The notes: a model not told the origin generated them from the letters alone. Shown: positions 27,003 to 36,042, counted from the stretch's first letter. The stretch: 64,000 bases of DNA from Chryseobacterium viscerum (GCF_002899945.2 NZ_PPEG02000002.1:372001-436000), one strand, 5' to 3'. Numbers and translations: made by a program.

Positions 27003-28052
27003 ATGAAAACATCAGATTTTAATTTTGATCTTCCTGAGGAATTATTAGCAGAACACCCATCAGAGCACAGAGATGAAGCTAGATTAATGGTACTTGATAG
27101 AAAAACACAAACTATCGAGCACAAGTTATTCAAGGATGTAGTGGACTATTTTGATGAAGATGATTTGTTTATCTTCAACAATACGAAAGTTTTCCCTGCA
27201 CGTCTTTACGGAAATAAAGAAAAAACAGGTGCTAAAATTGAAGTTTTCTTATTAAGAGAGCTTGATAAAGAAACAAGAGTTTGGGATGTTTTAGTAGATC
27301 CTGCAAGAAAAATCAGAATTGGTAACAAATTATTCTTCACTGAGGATGAATCTTTGGTTGCTGAAGTTATCGATAATACAACTTCAAGAGGAAGAACATT
27401 AAGATTCTTATTCGATGGTTCTTACGACGAATTCAGAACGAAATTAAAGGAATTGGGAGAAACTCCACTTCCAAAATATATCAAAAGAGCTGTAGAACCT
27501 GAAGATGCAGAAAGATATCAGACGATCTATGCAAAAATAGAAGGAGCAGTAGCTGCACCTACAGCAGGTCTTCACTTCTCCAGACATTTGATGAAGAGAT
27601 TAGAGATCAAAGGAATCAATTTTGCTGAAGTTACTCTTCACGTAGGATTGGGAACATTCAACCCGATTGAGGTGGAAGATCTTTCTAAGCACAAAATGGA
27701 ATCTGAAGAGATTATCATTGATGAGAAAAATGCTTTAATTATCAATAAAGCAGTAGAAACTCACAGAAGAGTTTGTGCAGTAGGTACTACTACAATGAGA
27801 GCGTTGGAAACTTCTGTTTCTTCAAACAAAAAAATCTCTGCTTTCAACGGATGGACGAATAAGTTCATTTATCCGCCTCACGATTTTGGAGTTGCTACCT
27901 CAATGATCACAAACTTCCACACACCGAAGTCTACATTGCTTATGATGATTGCTGCGTTTGCAGGAAGAGATTTCATTATGCAAGCTTATGAAGAAGCCAT
28001 AAAAGAAAAGTATAAATTCTATTCTTATGGTGATGCCATGTTAATTCTATAA
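27003..28052 (+). CDS. queA: S-adenosylmethionine:tRNA ribosyltransferase-isomerase
   Basis: 349 residues, usual length. The opening [20 protein letters not shown], then [22 protein letters not shown], and [14 protein letters not shown] with [17 protein letters not shown] text ([18 protein letters not shown]) are diagnostic for QueA. It transfers and rearranges the ribosyl group of S-adenosylmethionine onto preQ1-modified tRNA, giving epoxyqueuosine at position 34. Expressed from its own strong promoter. The inverted-repeat cassette at 28061-28468 separates it from rlmN. Confidence 0.97.
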   Translation: MKTSDFNFDLPEELLAEHPSEHRDEARLMVLDRKTQTIEHKLFKDVVDYFDEDDLFIFNNTKVFPARLYGNKEKTGAKIEVFLLRELDKETRVWDVLVDPARKIRIGNKLFFTEDESLVAEVIDNTTSRGRTLRFLFDGSYDEFRTKLKELGETPLPKYIKRAVEPEDAERYQTIYAKIEGAVAAPTAGLHFSRHLMKRLEIKGINFAEVTLHVGLGTFNPIEVEDLSKHKMESEEIIIDEKNALIINKAVETHRRVCAVGTTTMRALETSVSSNKKISAFNGWTNKFIYPPHDFGVATSMITNFHTPKSTLLMMIAAFAGRDFIMQAYEEAIKEKYKFYSYGDAMLIL

Positions 28053-28060
28053 AAAAGTAA

Positions 28061-28468
28061 AAAGAGCCAAGTTAAAAGTAATACAAGTAGAAATGAGACA
28101 AAATGATTTACTTACAAGAACTTTTACATTTGGAGTTAATTGTCTTAAGTTTTTAAGAACACTCCCAAATGATTCTGAAAGTAAATTAATAAGATTCCAG
28201 CTCGGAAAATCAGCTACTTCAATAGGCGCTAATTATGAAGAATCCCAAGCTGGATCTTCTAAAGCTGACTTTAAAAATAAAGTAAAAATTGCTTTAAGAG
28301 AAGCAAGAGAAAGTCATTTTTGGCTTCGGGTTTTAGAAGAACTAGATGGTTATGATTCTGAAGAATTTAAATCTTTATTGAATGAAAGTAACGAGTTGAA
28401 AAACATTTTGGCTGCAATAGTTAACAATACTAAACTTTAGAAACCTTTTACTTTTAACTTGGCTCTTT
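28061..28468. repeat. Perfect 21-bp inverted repeats flanking the four-helix-bundle gene
   Basis: The left arm at 28061-28081 (AAAGAGCCAAGTT + AAAAGTAA) is the exact reverse complement of the right arm at 28448-28468. They start 8 bases after the queA stop and end 6 bases before the rlmN start. The arms enclose only the 115-codon gene, leaving 11 and 7 bases between arm and gene. In RNA they would form a long stem closing the gene. Confidence 0.9.
28093..28440 (+). CDS. Four-helix-bundle protein of the 23S rRNA intervening-sequence (IVS) family
   Basis: 115 residues. LLTRTFTFGVNCLKFLRTLP, SKLIRFQLGKSATSIGANYEESQAGSS and FKNKVKIALREARESHFWLRVLEE are typical of the TIGR02436/S23 family. These small basic helical bundles are encoded in 23S rRNA intervening sequences of some bacteria, and elsewhere as single genes. 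A relative, Avd, assists diversity-generating retroelements. No function is proved for the orphan forms. Here it is bracketed by perfect 21-base inverted repeats between two unrelated housekeeping genes, so it looks like an inserted unit. No transposase or reverse transcriptase is near. Confidence 0.9.
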   Translation: MRQNDLLTRTFTFGVNCLKFLRTLPNDSESKLIRFQLGKSATSIGANYEESQAGSSKADFKNKVKIALREARESHFWLRVLEELDGYDSEEFKSLLNESNELKNILAAIVNNTKL

Positions 28469-28474
28469 AATATT

Positions 28475-29509
28475 ATGAAAGATATCCGTATATTATCACT
28501 AGATCAGCTTAAAGACTACTTTGAATCTTTAGGTGAAAAACCGTTTCGTGCGAAACAGGTCTATGACTGGCTATGGAGTAAAAACCTCCATTCGATTGAT
28601 GAAATGACGAATCTTTCGAAATCACTTCGTGAAAAAATTTCAGAAGAATATACCATCAACCCTGTTTCCGTAGATCTTCTTCAAAAAAGCTCTGACGGAA
28701 CCATCAAAAACGGCGTGAAACTTCATGACGGACTGATGGTGGAATCTGTTCTTATTCCTACAGAAACAAGAACTACAGCCTGTGTATCGTCACAGGTGGG
28801 ATGCTCATTAAACTGCGAATTCTGCGCTACAGCCAAACTGAAAAGGATGAGAAACCTTGAAGTAGCTGAGATTGTAGATCAGGTAGCACTTATTGACACC
28901 CAAAGTAAAATGTACTTCGACAGACCGCTTTCCAATATCGTATTTATGGGTATGGGAGAACCGATGATGAATTACAAAAACGTAGTGGAGGCCATCAAAA
29001 AAATTACCCAGCCGGAAGGATTGGGAATGTCTCCAAGAAGAATTACCGTTTCTACATCCGGTATTCCTAAGATGATCAAAATGCTTGCAGATGATGAACT
29101 GCGTGTGAAACTGGCTTTGTCCCTTCACTCTGCAATCGAATCCAAGCGTAATGAGATCATGCCTTTCTCTGATAAATTCCCGTTAACGGATATTATGGAG
29201 TCCCTTCAGTATTGGTATCAAAAGACAGCTTCTGTCATTACTTTTGAATATTGTGTATGGAAAGGAATCAATGACGGAGATGAGGATATCAAAGCTTTAA
29301 TCAAATACTGCAAACAGGTTCCTTCAAAAGTAAACCTGATTCAATACAACCCGATCGGGGATGGAAAGTATGACAAGTGCAACAAACAGGCGGAAGAAAA
29401 CTATATTCGTCAGCTTGAAAATGCAGGGATTACGGTAATGGTCAGAAGAAGCCGTGGAGGGGATATAGATGCCGCCTGTGGGCAATTGGCCAACAAAGCA
29501 ACAGATTAA
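28475..29509 (+). CDS. rlmN: 23S rRNA (adenine-2503-C2) / tRNA dual-specificity methyltransferase
   Basis: 344 residues. Radical-SAM cluster C110-x3-C114-x2-C117 in GCSLNCEFCATAKLKRMRN. Methylated-cysteine partners Cys103 (TACVSSQ) and Cys335 (DAACGQL) are present. FMGMGEPMMNYKNV and RRITVSTSGIPKMI complete the signature. It adds a methyl group to C2 of A2503 in 23S rRNA and of A37 in some tRNAs, tuning translational accuracy. The start codon is 6 bases after the right inverted-repeat arm, so its leader has probably been replaced by the cassette. Confidence 0.97.
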   Translation: MKDIRILSLDQLKDYFESLGEKPFRAKQVYDWLWSKNLHSIDEMTNLSKSLREKISEEYTINPVSVDLLQKSSDGTIKNGVKLHDGLMVESVLIPTETRTTACVSSQVGCSLNCEFCATAKLKRMRNLEVAEIVDQVALIDTQSKMYFDRPLSNIVFMGMGEPMMNYKNVVEAIKKITQPEGLGMSPRRITVSTSGIPKMIKMLADDELRVKLALSLHSAIESKRNEIMPFSDKFPLTDIMESLQYWYQKTASVITFEYCVWKGINDGDEDIKALIKYCKQVPSKVNLIQYNPIGDGKYDKCNKQAEENYIRQLENAGITVMVRRSRGGDIDAACGQLANKATD

Positions 29510-29558
29510 AATTTCCTTAAAAAAAAACCAAATATTTTCTTAAAAATAGGGTAAGCCA

Positions 29559-29566
29559 TACCTTTG
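29559..29566 (+). promoter_or_regulatory. Candidate -7 box TACCTTTG
   Basis: TACCTTTG fits TAnnTTTG and lies 16 bases before the ATG at 29583; the -33 region (TTTTC) is weak. Confidence 0.45.
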
Positions 29567-29582
29567 CAAAAATTATTTTGTG

Positions 29583-30533
29583 ATGATGGATTTTCTTATG
29601 AGTGAGGACGGGCTGGAAAATGTATATGCATGGTCTATTCCGTTGCACGCTGCCGTCATTTTAGCCGAAATGATTTACAGCCATGTTTCAGAAGCTAAAT
29701 TATATAGTGGAAAGGACCTCGCTACCAATGTTTATCTGGCACTGATGAACTTTGGCTTAGACCTCATCATGAAAGCATTTGCCATGGGCGTAATGTTTTT
29801 CTTTTACAGCCACAGACTTTTTTCATGGGATTTTAGCGTATGGTATTTATTAGCATGTTTTATAATCACAGACTTTGCCTATTATGTACTGCATTATGTT
29901 GACCACCGCTCCAGAGCCTTCTGGGCAGTTCATATCACACACCACAGTTCAGAATATTTTAACCTTACAACAGGCTTCAGAAGCCCTGTATTGCAGCCGC
30001 TTTACAGATATTTATATTTTTCACCGCTTGCGTTTTTAGGATTCAATCCATGGCATATTATGGTTGCCTATGCTATAGGACAGGTATATGGGACATGGGT
30101 ACATACACAGACTGTGAAGAGGCTGGGATTTTTAGAATACATTCTGGTAACTCCTTCTCATCACCGTGTACACCATGCATGTAATGTGAAATATCTGGAT
30201 AAAAACATGGGAATGTGTCTGATTATTTGGGACAAAATATTCGGAACTTTCCAAAAAGAAGACCCGAATATACCTGTAAAATTCGGAATCTATCCTAAAA
30301 TGCCAGACAACAGACCGGATACCGTTCTTTTTTATGAATGGAGAAAAATCTGGAAAGATCTTAAACAGCCGGGATTAAAATTCACAGACAGAATCAACTA
30401 TATTTTCAATGCACCGGGATGGAGACATGACGGAACCGGTAAGACGGTAAGACAATACCAGAAAGAGTATTTTGCAAAACAGGCGAAAAAAAATGAACAA
30501 CAACAAAATCAGAAAGAGCAGAAAACTGCTTAA
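29583..30533 (+). CDS. Sterol desaturase / fatty acid hydroxylase superfamily membrane protein
   Basis: 316 residues. GTG 29580, ATG 29583 and ATG 29586 are possible starts. Several transmembrane helices precede and surround the di-iron histidine motifs: HYVDHRSRAFWAVHITHHSSEYFN, and SHHRVHHACNVKY. These match the superfamily that hydroxylates or desaturates lipids, such as carotenoid or fatty-acid chains. The Lys/Gln-rich C-terminal tail is cytoplasmic. The substrate is unknown; it is flanked by unrelated genes. Confidence 0.88.
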   Translation: MMDFLMSEDGLENVYAWSIPLHAAVILAEMIYSHVSEAKLYSGKDLATNVYLALMNFGLDLIMKAFAMGVMFFFYSHRLFSWDFSVWYLLACFIITDFAYYVLHYVDHRSRAFWAVHITHHSSEYFNLTTGFRSPVLQPLYRYLYFSPLAFLGFNPWHIMVAYAIGQVYGTWVHTQTVKRLGFLEYILVTPSHHRVHHACNVKYLDKNMGMCLIIWDKIFGTFQKEDPNIPVKFGIYPKMPDNRPDTVLFYEWRKIWKDLKQPGLKFTDRINYIFNAPGWRHDGTGKTVRQYQKEYFAKQAKKNEQQQNQKEQKTA

Positions 30534-30569
30534 CTTTTGATTTAAAATCAATAAAAAATCTGAAGGAAA

Positions 30570-30597
30570 AGCGGGCTATTTTAGCTCGTTTTTCTAT
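30570..30597 (+). terminator. Rho-independent terminator
   Basis: AGCGGGCT-ATTTT-AGCTCGTT stem (two G-T pairs) followed by TTTCT. Confidence 0.7.
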
Positions 30598-30693
30598 TGT
30601 AGGAAATGGGTTGGTTGAAGAGTGACAGAGTAAGTAAAAAAGCAAAAGATAAAATTGCAGATCAACTTTTGTTTCCTACCTATCAGCTATTCT

Positions 30694-30768
30694 ACAACCC
30701 ACAACCCACAACCCACAACCCATAACCCGCATCTCAAACCCTCAAACTCCCCAACTCCCTCAACTCGT
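30694..30768 (+). repeat. 7-bp tandem repeat (ACAACCC) running into a C/T-rich tract
   Basis: Four exact ACAACCC units and one ATAACCC unit (30694-30728), followed by CTCAAACC / CTCAAACTCC / CAACTCCC words. The latter are the reverse complement of the GA-rich tracts at 20165 and 23740. The tract directly precedes the promoter box of the next gene. Confidence 0.75.
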
Positions 30769-30778
30769 AATAAAACCC

Positions 30779-30786
30779 TACTTTTG
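30779..30786 (+). promoter_or_regulatory. -7 box TACTTTTG placed 4 bases before the ATG
   Basis: TACTTTTG fits TAnnTTTG and ends four bases before ATG 30791. The transcript would start at or almost at the start codon, giving a leaderless or nearly leaderless mRNA. Confidence 0.5.
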
Positions 30787-30790
30787 TCTT

Positions 30791-31669
30791 ATGAAAAAGT
30801 TTCTTTTGATCGTTACTCTTATTATTACTCAATCTGTATTTTCACAGCAGGCTGACTTCCTGAAAATAAAAAAATATAGAGTTAATCATCTGGATGATAA
30901 AATCAAAGAAACGTCAGGATTGAATCTTCTGAACGGAAAACTCTATACTTTCAACGACAGTGGAAACGACCCCGAATTGTTTGAAATCAATAAGACATCA
31001 GGGGAAATTGTAAATGTCTTAAAAGTTAATGGTAAGAATAAAGATTGGGAGGCGCTTACGAACGATGGGACTCATTTTTATATAGGAGATTTTGGAAATA
31101 ATGGCGGGAAGAGGAGAGATCTTGAAATTTACAAGGTGCCTTTTCAGAATGACAGCCTTCAGAATAGTCAGATAAAAAAAATACAATTCCAGTATCCGGA
31201 GCAGGATGATTACGCATCCGGTTATTTAAAAACAGATTTTGATGCGGAAGCGATGGTCTATGCTCATGGGAAGATTCATCTTTTCACCAAAGAATGGTCC
31301 GCAAAAGCTGTGACTCATTATATCATAGATCCGGAAAAAGAAGAGAAGCAGGATGCTGTAAAAGTGGAATCCTATAAGACCAATTTCGTGGTTACAGATG
31401 CTGCTTATTTTGATAAAAAGCTTTATTTGGTGGGGTATACCAGAAAAACAGAGGTCTTTTTGGATATCTTTACAGAAACAGAACCAGGAATATTTTTCAA
31501 AGAAAGACCCAAGCATTATTATCTTGGAACAGCACTTTCAATAGGACAGATCGAAGGAATAAGTGTGGATGAAAATGGAATTTATATTTCCGGGGAAAAA
31601 TTCAAATCTCCATTGGGAACTACAAAACCCTCTTTTTATTTTATCCCGAAAGAACAAGTCAAGGATTAA
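30791..31669 (+). CDS. Exported beta-propeller-like protein of unknown function
   Basis: 292 residues with a signal peptide (MKKFLLIVTLIITQSVFSQ). The mature part has repeated beta-strand text with phrases such as ETSGLNLLNGKLYTFNDSGNDPELFEIN, DWEALTNDGTHFYIGDFGNNGG and FDAEAMVYAHGKIHLFTKEW. This pattern (E-T-S-G-L, D-x-E-x-L/M, D-x-G-N) is shared by a group of bacterial secreted propeller proteins, some annotated as SdiA-regulated-like or esterase-like phytase. I cannot assign a reaction. A stand-alone gene. Confidence 0.75.
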   Translation: MKKFLLIVTLIITQSVFSQQADFLKIKKYRVNHLDDKIKETSGLNLLNGKLYTFNDSGNDPELFEINKTSGEIVNVLKVNGKNKDWEALTNDGTHFYIGDFGNNGGKRRDLEIYKVPFQNDSLQNSQIKKIQFQYPEQDDYASGYLKTDFDAEAMVYAHGKIHLFTKEWSAKAVTHYIIDPEKEEKQDAVKVESYKTNFVVTDAAYFDKKLYLVGYTRKTEVFLDIFTETEPGIFFKERPKHYYLGTALSIGQIEGISVDENGIYISGEKFKSPLGTTKPSFYFIPKEQVKD

Positions 31670-31697
31670 TTTTATCTTAAAATTGACCGAAAAAAAT

Positions 31698-31705
31698 TAT
31701 CTTTG
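31698..31705 (+). promoter_or_regulatory. Candidate -7 box TATCTTTG for the polyprenyl synthase gene
   Basis: Exact TAnnTTTG match 36 bases before the GTG start; no convincing -33 TTG at the usual spacing. Confidence 0.5.
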
Positions 31706-31741
31706 TGAGAATTAATAATTATTCACCCAGCATCCCAGATT

Positions 31742-32719
31742 GTGGCAAACATTGTAGAAGAGATTAAACGACCCATCAATGATGAAATGAAACTTTTTGA
31801 ACAGAAGTTTTATGAATCAATGCAGAGTAAAGTAGCTTTATTAGATAAAGTAACCCGTTTTATTGTTACCACCAAAGGAAAGCAGATGCGTCCTATGTTT
31901 GTGTTTCTTTGTGCCAAGCTGGTAGGTGAGGTGACAGAAAAGACCTATCGTGGAGCTTCGATGATTGAGCTGATTCATACCGCAACTCTGGTACATGATG
32001 ATGTGGTGGATGAAAGTTTCAAACGCCGTAATTTCTTTTCTATCAATGCTCTATGGAAGAATAAGATTGCCGTTTTGGTAGGAGATTATCTTTTGTCAAA
32101 ATCAGTTTTATTATCTACAGACCATAAAGATTACGACCTGCTTGGGGTGATTTCCAGAACGATCCGTGAGATGTCTGAAGGAGAACTTCTTCAGCTGGAA
32201 AAAGCTAGAAAGCTGGATATTACTGAGGATGTTTATTATGAAATTATCCGTCAGAAAACAGCAACTTTGATTGCTGCTTGCTGCGAAATAGGTGTTCTTT
32301 CCAACAGTACAGATGAAGCGCTTGCTAAAAAGATGCTGGATTTCGGAACCTTTACCGGAATGGCATTTCAGATCAAAGATGACCTTTTTGATTACTTAAG
32401 CTCAAATGTGATTGGAAAACCTGTAGGAATTGATATTAAAGAACAGAAAATGACACTGCCTTTGATTCATACCCTGAAGAAAGCCGATGAAAAGGATAGA
32501 AAATACTATTTCGATACCATAAAACGATATAATAACAATCCCAAGCGCGTAAAAGAGCTTATAGAATTCGTTAAGAGTTCCGGGGGATTGGAATATGCCA
32601 TTACGGTTATGAAAGATTTCCAGCAGAAAGCAAAGGATATTCTTAATGAATTCCCAGATTCTGAAGCAAGAAAATCGTTACATAATATGCTGGATTATGT
32701 AATTGAGCGAAAATTTTAA
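31742..32719 (+). CDS. Polyprenyl diphosphate synthase (trans, long-chain)
   Basis: 325 residues, GTG start (reads MANIVEEIKRPIN). First aspartate-rich motif in LVHDDVVDESFKRRN (Asp86, Asp87, Asp90), second in FQIKDDLFDY (Asp213, Asp214, Asp217), and GKQMRPMFVFLCAKL for substrate binding. It extends allylic diphosphates with isopentenyl diphosphate to the long side chain of menaquinone. The exact chain length is not readable from motifs. Cytoplasmic, housekeeping. Confidence 0.92.
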   Translation: MANIVEEIKRPINDEMKLFEQKFYESMQSKVALLDKVTRFIVTTKGKQMRPMFVFLCAKLVGEVTEKTYRGASMIELIHTATLVHDDVVDESFKRRNFFSINALWKNKIAVLVGDYLLSKSVLLSTDHKDYDLLGVISRTIREMSEGELLQLEKARKLDITEDVYYEIIRQKTATLIAACCEIGVLSNSTDEALAKKMLDFGTFTGMAFQIKDDLFDYLSSNVIGKPVGIDIKEQKMTLPLIHTLKKADEKDRKYYFDTIKRYNNNPKRVKELIEFVKSSGGLEYAITVMKDFQQKAKDILNEFPDSEARKSLHNMLDYVIERKF

Positions 32720-32720
32720 A

Positions 32721-33014
32721 CTAGATTATTTTCAGAGTTACAATAATAACAGCTAGAACTATACAAAATAAAGCTGTTAAAAATAAATAATCCGCAATAT
32801 TCTCAAACGTGTATTCGCGCTTTCTATTGTTTGTTCTGATCGCCAGAAATGAAAAGAAGCAGCTGCACGCAAAAAGGATGCAGGCAAATCCTGCAAATTC
32901 GTCCAAATAGGTGTTCTGACTGATCTTAGAGATTTTCAATGAGGTGATAATGATCAGTGAAAAACCCAAAAGATTACTCGATGCATTCAAAATATGGGGT
33001 GACTTTTTTTCCAT
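32721..33014 (-). CDS. Small membrane protein of unknown function
   Basis: 97 residues from the ATG at 33014 (MEKKSPHILNASSNLLGFSL); the longer frame back to 33044 adds an unlikely ten residues. Three hydrophobic segments: LLGFSLIIITSLKI, FAGFACILFACSCFFSFLAI and YLFLTALFCIVLAVIIVTLKII. It sits convergent to the polyprenyl synthase gene, one base apart at the stops. I do not recognise a named family. Confidence 0.75.
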   Translation of the reverse strand: MEKKSPHILNASSNLLGFSLIIITSLKISKISQNTYLDEFAGFACILFACSCFFSFLAIRTNNRKREYTFENIADYLFLTALFCIVLAVIIVTLKII

Positions 33015-33150
33015 CTTTACAATTTTTTTCAAAATAAAGCACAATTTTTTTTATTATCAAATTTTTAAAAAATTTTATTAAAAATTAAAATTAATTTAAA
33101 AATTGTATATTAGCAAAATACTTGAAGACTAAAAACTTTTTTACTTAGCT

Positions 33151-35583
33151 ATGCAAACAACCTATATTGAAACACAGCAAATATCCTTTCAAGATTTTAA
33201 AAATCAAATACTTGAAGATTACAGGTTAGGAAGGATCTCCCGTGAAATGTCTTATCTCGGAAGGAGAGAAGTACTTACAGGAAAAGCTAAATTCGGAATT
33301 TTTGGGGATGGAAAAGAACTTCCTCAACTTGCGATGGCGAAAGTTTTCAGAAATGGAGACTTCCGTTCAGGGTATTACAGAGATCAGACTTTTGCATTGG
33401 CAATAGATGCCTTAACAGTAGACAGCTTTTTTGCACAGATGTATGCAGATACGAGCGTGGAAAGAGAACCTGCTTCAGCTGGAAGACAGATGAACGGGCA
33501 TTTTGCAACAAGAAGTTTACATGAAGACGGGAGCTGGAAAGATTTGACAGCTCAGAAAAATATTTCTTCAGATATTTCTCCTACAGCCGGACAAATGCCA
33601 AGATTATTGGGGTTGGCTCAGGCTTCTACAATTTATAAGAATGTAAAATTCGATGGTTCTGAAAAATTCTCAAGAGAAGGGAATGAAATTGCTTTCGGAA
33701 CGATTGGAGATGCTTCTACAGCAGAAGGGCATTTCTGGGAAACTTTAAATGCAGCTTGTGCACTTCAGGTTCCTATGATTGTTTCTATCTGGGACGATGG
33801 CTATGGGATTTCAGTGCCTACAAAAAATCAGAGAGCAAAAGCTGATATCAGCGAAATGTTGAGTGGTTTCCAGAGAAAAGAAGGAGAGAATCAGGGATGT
33901 GAGATTATTCAGGTGAAAGCTTGGGATTATCCTGCATTATTGGATGCCTATGCTAAAGCAGAACATTTTGCAAGAACAGAAAGTGTACCGGTAGTGGTTC
34001 ACGTAATTGATGTTACTCAACCTCAGGGGCACTCTACATCAGGTTCTCACGAAAGATATAAAAACGAAGAGCGTTTAGCTTGGGAAGCTGAGTACGATGG
34101 TTTAGCAAAATTCAAAGAGTGGATCTTAAACTACTCTATAGAAATTGAAGGAAAAGAAGAAGTAATTGCAACTGCTGAAGAATTGGAAACAATTGATGAT
34201 GAAGCAAAAAAGATTGCGAAAACAGGACAGAAAGCAGCTTGGGAAAACTATCAGAAATCCATTACAGAATTAATTCAGTCTATTTTACCTTTAGTAGAAA
34301 GCCTTAAAGGTCAGAATGCTGAAGTTGAAACTTATATTGCTCACTTCAACAAGCTTGTTTCAAAAGCTAAAAAAGATATCTTCCATTTGGTAAGAAGATC
34401 TTTACTGGTTACCAGAGGGACTAATTCTGCAGAAAGAAACCAGTTGATGCAGAAATACCATGAAGTAACAGCTGTTGAAAAAGATAACTATTCTTCTCAC
34501 TTGTATTCTCAATCGGAATGGAAGTCTGAAAACATCAAAGAAATCAAGCCAGTATATTCTGACAGTTCTGAAGATGTAGACGGAAGAGTAGTCATCAGAA
34601 ATAACTTTGATAAAATTTTTGAAAAATATCCTGAAACTTTAATCTTTGGAGAAGATACCGGAAACATCGGTGACGTAAACCAGGGATTGGAAGGAATGCA
34701 GGAAAAATATGGTGCATTGCGTATTGCTGATACAGGAATTCGAGAAGCAACGATCCTTGGACAGGGAATTGGTATGGCAATGAGAGGTTTGAGACCGATT
34801 GCTGAAATCCAGTACCTAGACTATGTTCTTTACTGTTTACAGGGGATGAGTGATGACCTTGCAACGGTACATTACAGAACCAAAGGAGGGCAGAAAGCTC
34901 CGTTGATTATCAGAACAAGAGGCCACAGATTAGAAGGAATCTGGCATTCAGGTTCTCCAATGGCTGGAATTCTAAACCTTTCAAAAGGTATTCTGGTATT
35001 GGTACCTAGAAACCTTACGAAAGCAGCTGGATTCTATAATACAATGCTTCAGGCTGACGAACCTGCGATTATCGTAGAATGTCTGAACGGATACAGATTA
35101 AAAGAAAAACAACCCGATAACTTAGGTGAATTTACAGTTCCTGTAGGTAAAATTGAAGTAACAAAAGAAGGAAAAGACGTTACTTTGGTTACTTATGGTT
35201 CTACATGGAGAATTGTAACAGAAGCAGCCAACGAATTGGAAAAATTGGGAATTTCTGCAGAAGTAATTGACATTCAGTCGTTGATTCCTTTCGACTTATC
35301 TCATGAAATTGCGGAAAGCGTTAAGAAAACCAACAGATTAGTCGTAATCGACGAAGATGTGGAAGGGGGAACTACAGGATTTATCTTGCAGCAGATCCTT
35401 GAAAAACAAAAAGCATTCAGATATCTGGATTCAGATCCGTTGACGATCTCAGCAAATGATCACAGGCCAGCGTATGCAAGTGATGGTGACTACTTCAGTA
35501 AGCCGTCTACAGACGATATGGTAGAAAAGATCTACGCGATGTTTAATGAAACAAATCCTCAGAAATATCCTGCGATATTCTAA
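33151..35583 (+). CDS. Branched-chain 2-oxoacid dehydrogenase E1, fused alpha and beta subunits
   Basis: 810 residues. The N-terminal alpha part (about 1-390) has GRQMNGHFATRSL and the thiamine-diphosphate site GDASTAEGHFWETLNAACAL. The C-terminal beta part (about 480-810) has IFGEDTGNIGDVNQGLEGM, TGIREATILGQGIGMAMRG and LDYVLYCLQGMSDDLATVHY. Together they form the complete thiamine-dependent E1 of a 2-oxoacid dehydrogenase, most likely acting on branched-chain oxoacids from Val, Leu and Ile and feeding iso-fatty acid synthesis. The alpha-beta fusion is common in Bacteroidota. No E2/E3 genes are adjacent. Confidence 0.92.
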   Translation: MQTTYIETQQISFQDFKNQILEDYRLGRISREMSYLGRREVLTGKAKFGIFGDGKELPQLAMAKVFRNGDFRSGYYRDQTFALAIDALTVDSFFAQMYADTSVEREPASAGRQMNGHFATRSLHEDGSWKDLTAQKNISSDISPTAGQMPRLLGLAQASTIYKNVKFDGSEKFSREGNEIAFGTIGDASTAEGHFWETLNAACALQVPMIVSIWDDGYGISVPTKNQRAKADISEMLSGFQRKEGENQGCEIIQVKAWDYPALLDAYAKAEHFARTESVPVVVHVIDVTQPQGHSTSGSHERYKNEERLAWEAEYDGLAKFKEWILNYSIEIEGKEEVIATAEELETIDDEAKKIAKTGQKAAWENYQKSITELIQSILPLVESLKGQNAEVETYIAHFNKLVSKAKKDIFHLVRRSLLVTRGTNSAERNQLMQKYHEVTAVEKDNYSSHLYSQSEWKSENIKEIKPVYSDSSEDVDGRVVIRNNFDKIFEKYPETLIFGEDTGNIGDVNQGLEGMQEKYGALRIADTGIREATILGQGIGMAMRGLRPIAEIQYLDYVLYCLQGMSDDLATVHYRTKGGQKAPLIIRTRGHRLEGIWHSGSPMAGILNLSKGILVLVPRNLTKAAGFYNTMLQADEPAIIVECLNGYRLKEKQPDNLGEFTVPVGKIEVTKEGKDVTLVTYGSTWRIVTEAANELEKLGISAEVIDIQSLIPFDLSHEIAESVKKTNRLVVIDEDVEGGTTGFILQQILEKQKAFRYLDSDPLTISANDHRPAYASDGDYFSKPSTDDMVEKIYAMFNETNPQKYPAIF

Positions 35584-35605
35584 TTGGGATTTTAGATAAA
35601 CTTTG

Positions 35606-35634
35606 AAACCGCTCCCAAAAGGAAGCGGTTTTTA
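35606..35634 (+). terminator. Rho-independent terminator
   Basis: AAACCGCT-CCCAAAAGG-AAGCGGTTT followed by TT and an AT-rich tail, 22 bases after the E1 gene. Confidence 0.85.
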
Positions 35635-35668
35635 ATTTATATTTGTTTGAATAATTCAAACATAAACC

Positions 35669-36010
35669 ATGAAGCTTAGACTCTTATATTTAATATTAAT
35701 AATTATCAGTTGTAAAAAAGATAAAAAAGAAGTTTTGCTGGCAGATAGAGAAGCTCCCTTGGGATGGATTTATTTGAAAATGTATGATGATAGAACCTTC
35801 GAATTTATTTCTCGAGGAATGATGAGAGATAACGATATTTACAAAGGAAGCTATGAATTGAAGAGTGATACTCTTTATTTTAAATATAATGACTCAATTC
35901 CAAAAGCAGGCTCAAAAGCAGTCATAGACAAAGGGTTTGTAAACTATATTAATGGCAGTTATCATGAAAGTATTCAAATAAAACTTAATAAATTACCAGT
36001 TGACCAATAA
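35669..36010 (+). CDS. Small putative lipoprotein
   Basis: 113 residues. The N-terminus MKLRLLYLILIIISC followed by KKDKK is a lipoprotein signal with the lipid-carrying Cys15. The mature part is beta-rich (GWIYLKMYDDRTFEFISRGM, DIYKGSYELKSDTLYFKYND) and resembles small 'copper-resistance/lipocalin-like' or META-type beta proteins only in style. No family can be named. Single gene with an upstream terminator. Confidence 0.7.
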   Translation: MKLRLLYLILIIISCKKDKKEVLLADREAPLGWIYLKMYDDRTFEFISRGMMRDNDIYKGSYELKSDTLYFKYNDSIPKAGSKAVIDKGFVNYINGSYHESIQIKLNKLPVDQ

Positions 36011-36042
36011 AAATCCGTCATATACTGATAGCAATTTGTTTT

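Noticed and set aside
28093..28440. Diversity-generating retroelement accessory protein (Avd)
   Set aside because: No reverse transcriptase, template repeat or variable repeat is visible in the surrounding sequence.
30694..30768. CRISPR or rRNA-like repeat in the C-rich tract
   Set aside because: It is a simple 7-base tandem repeat without spacers, followed by degenerate text.
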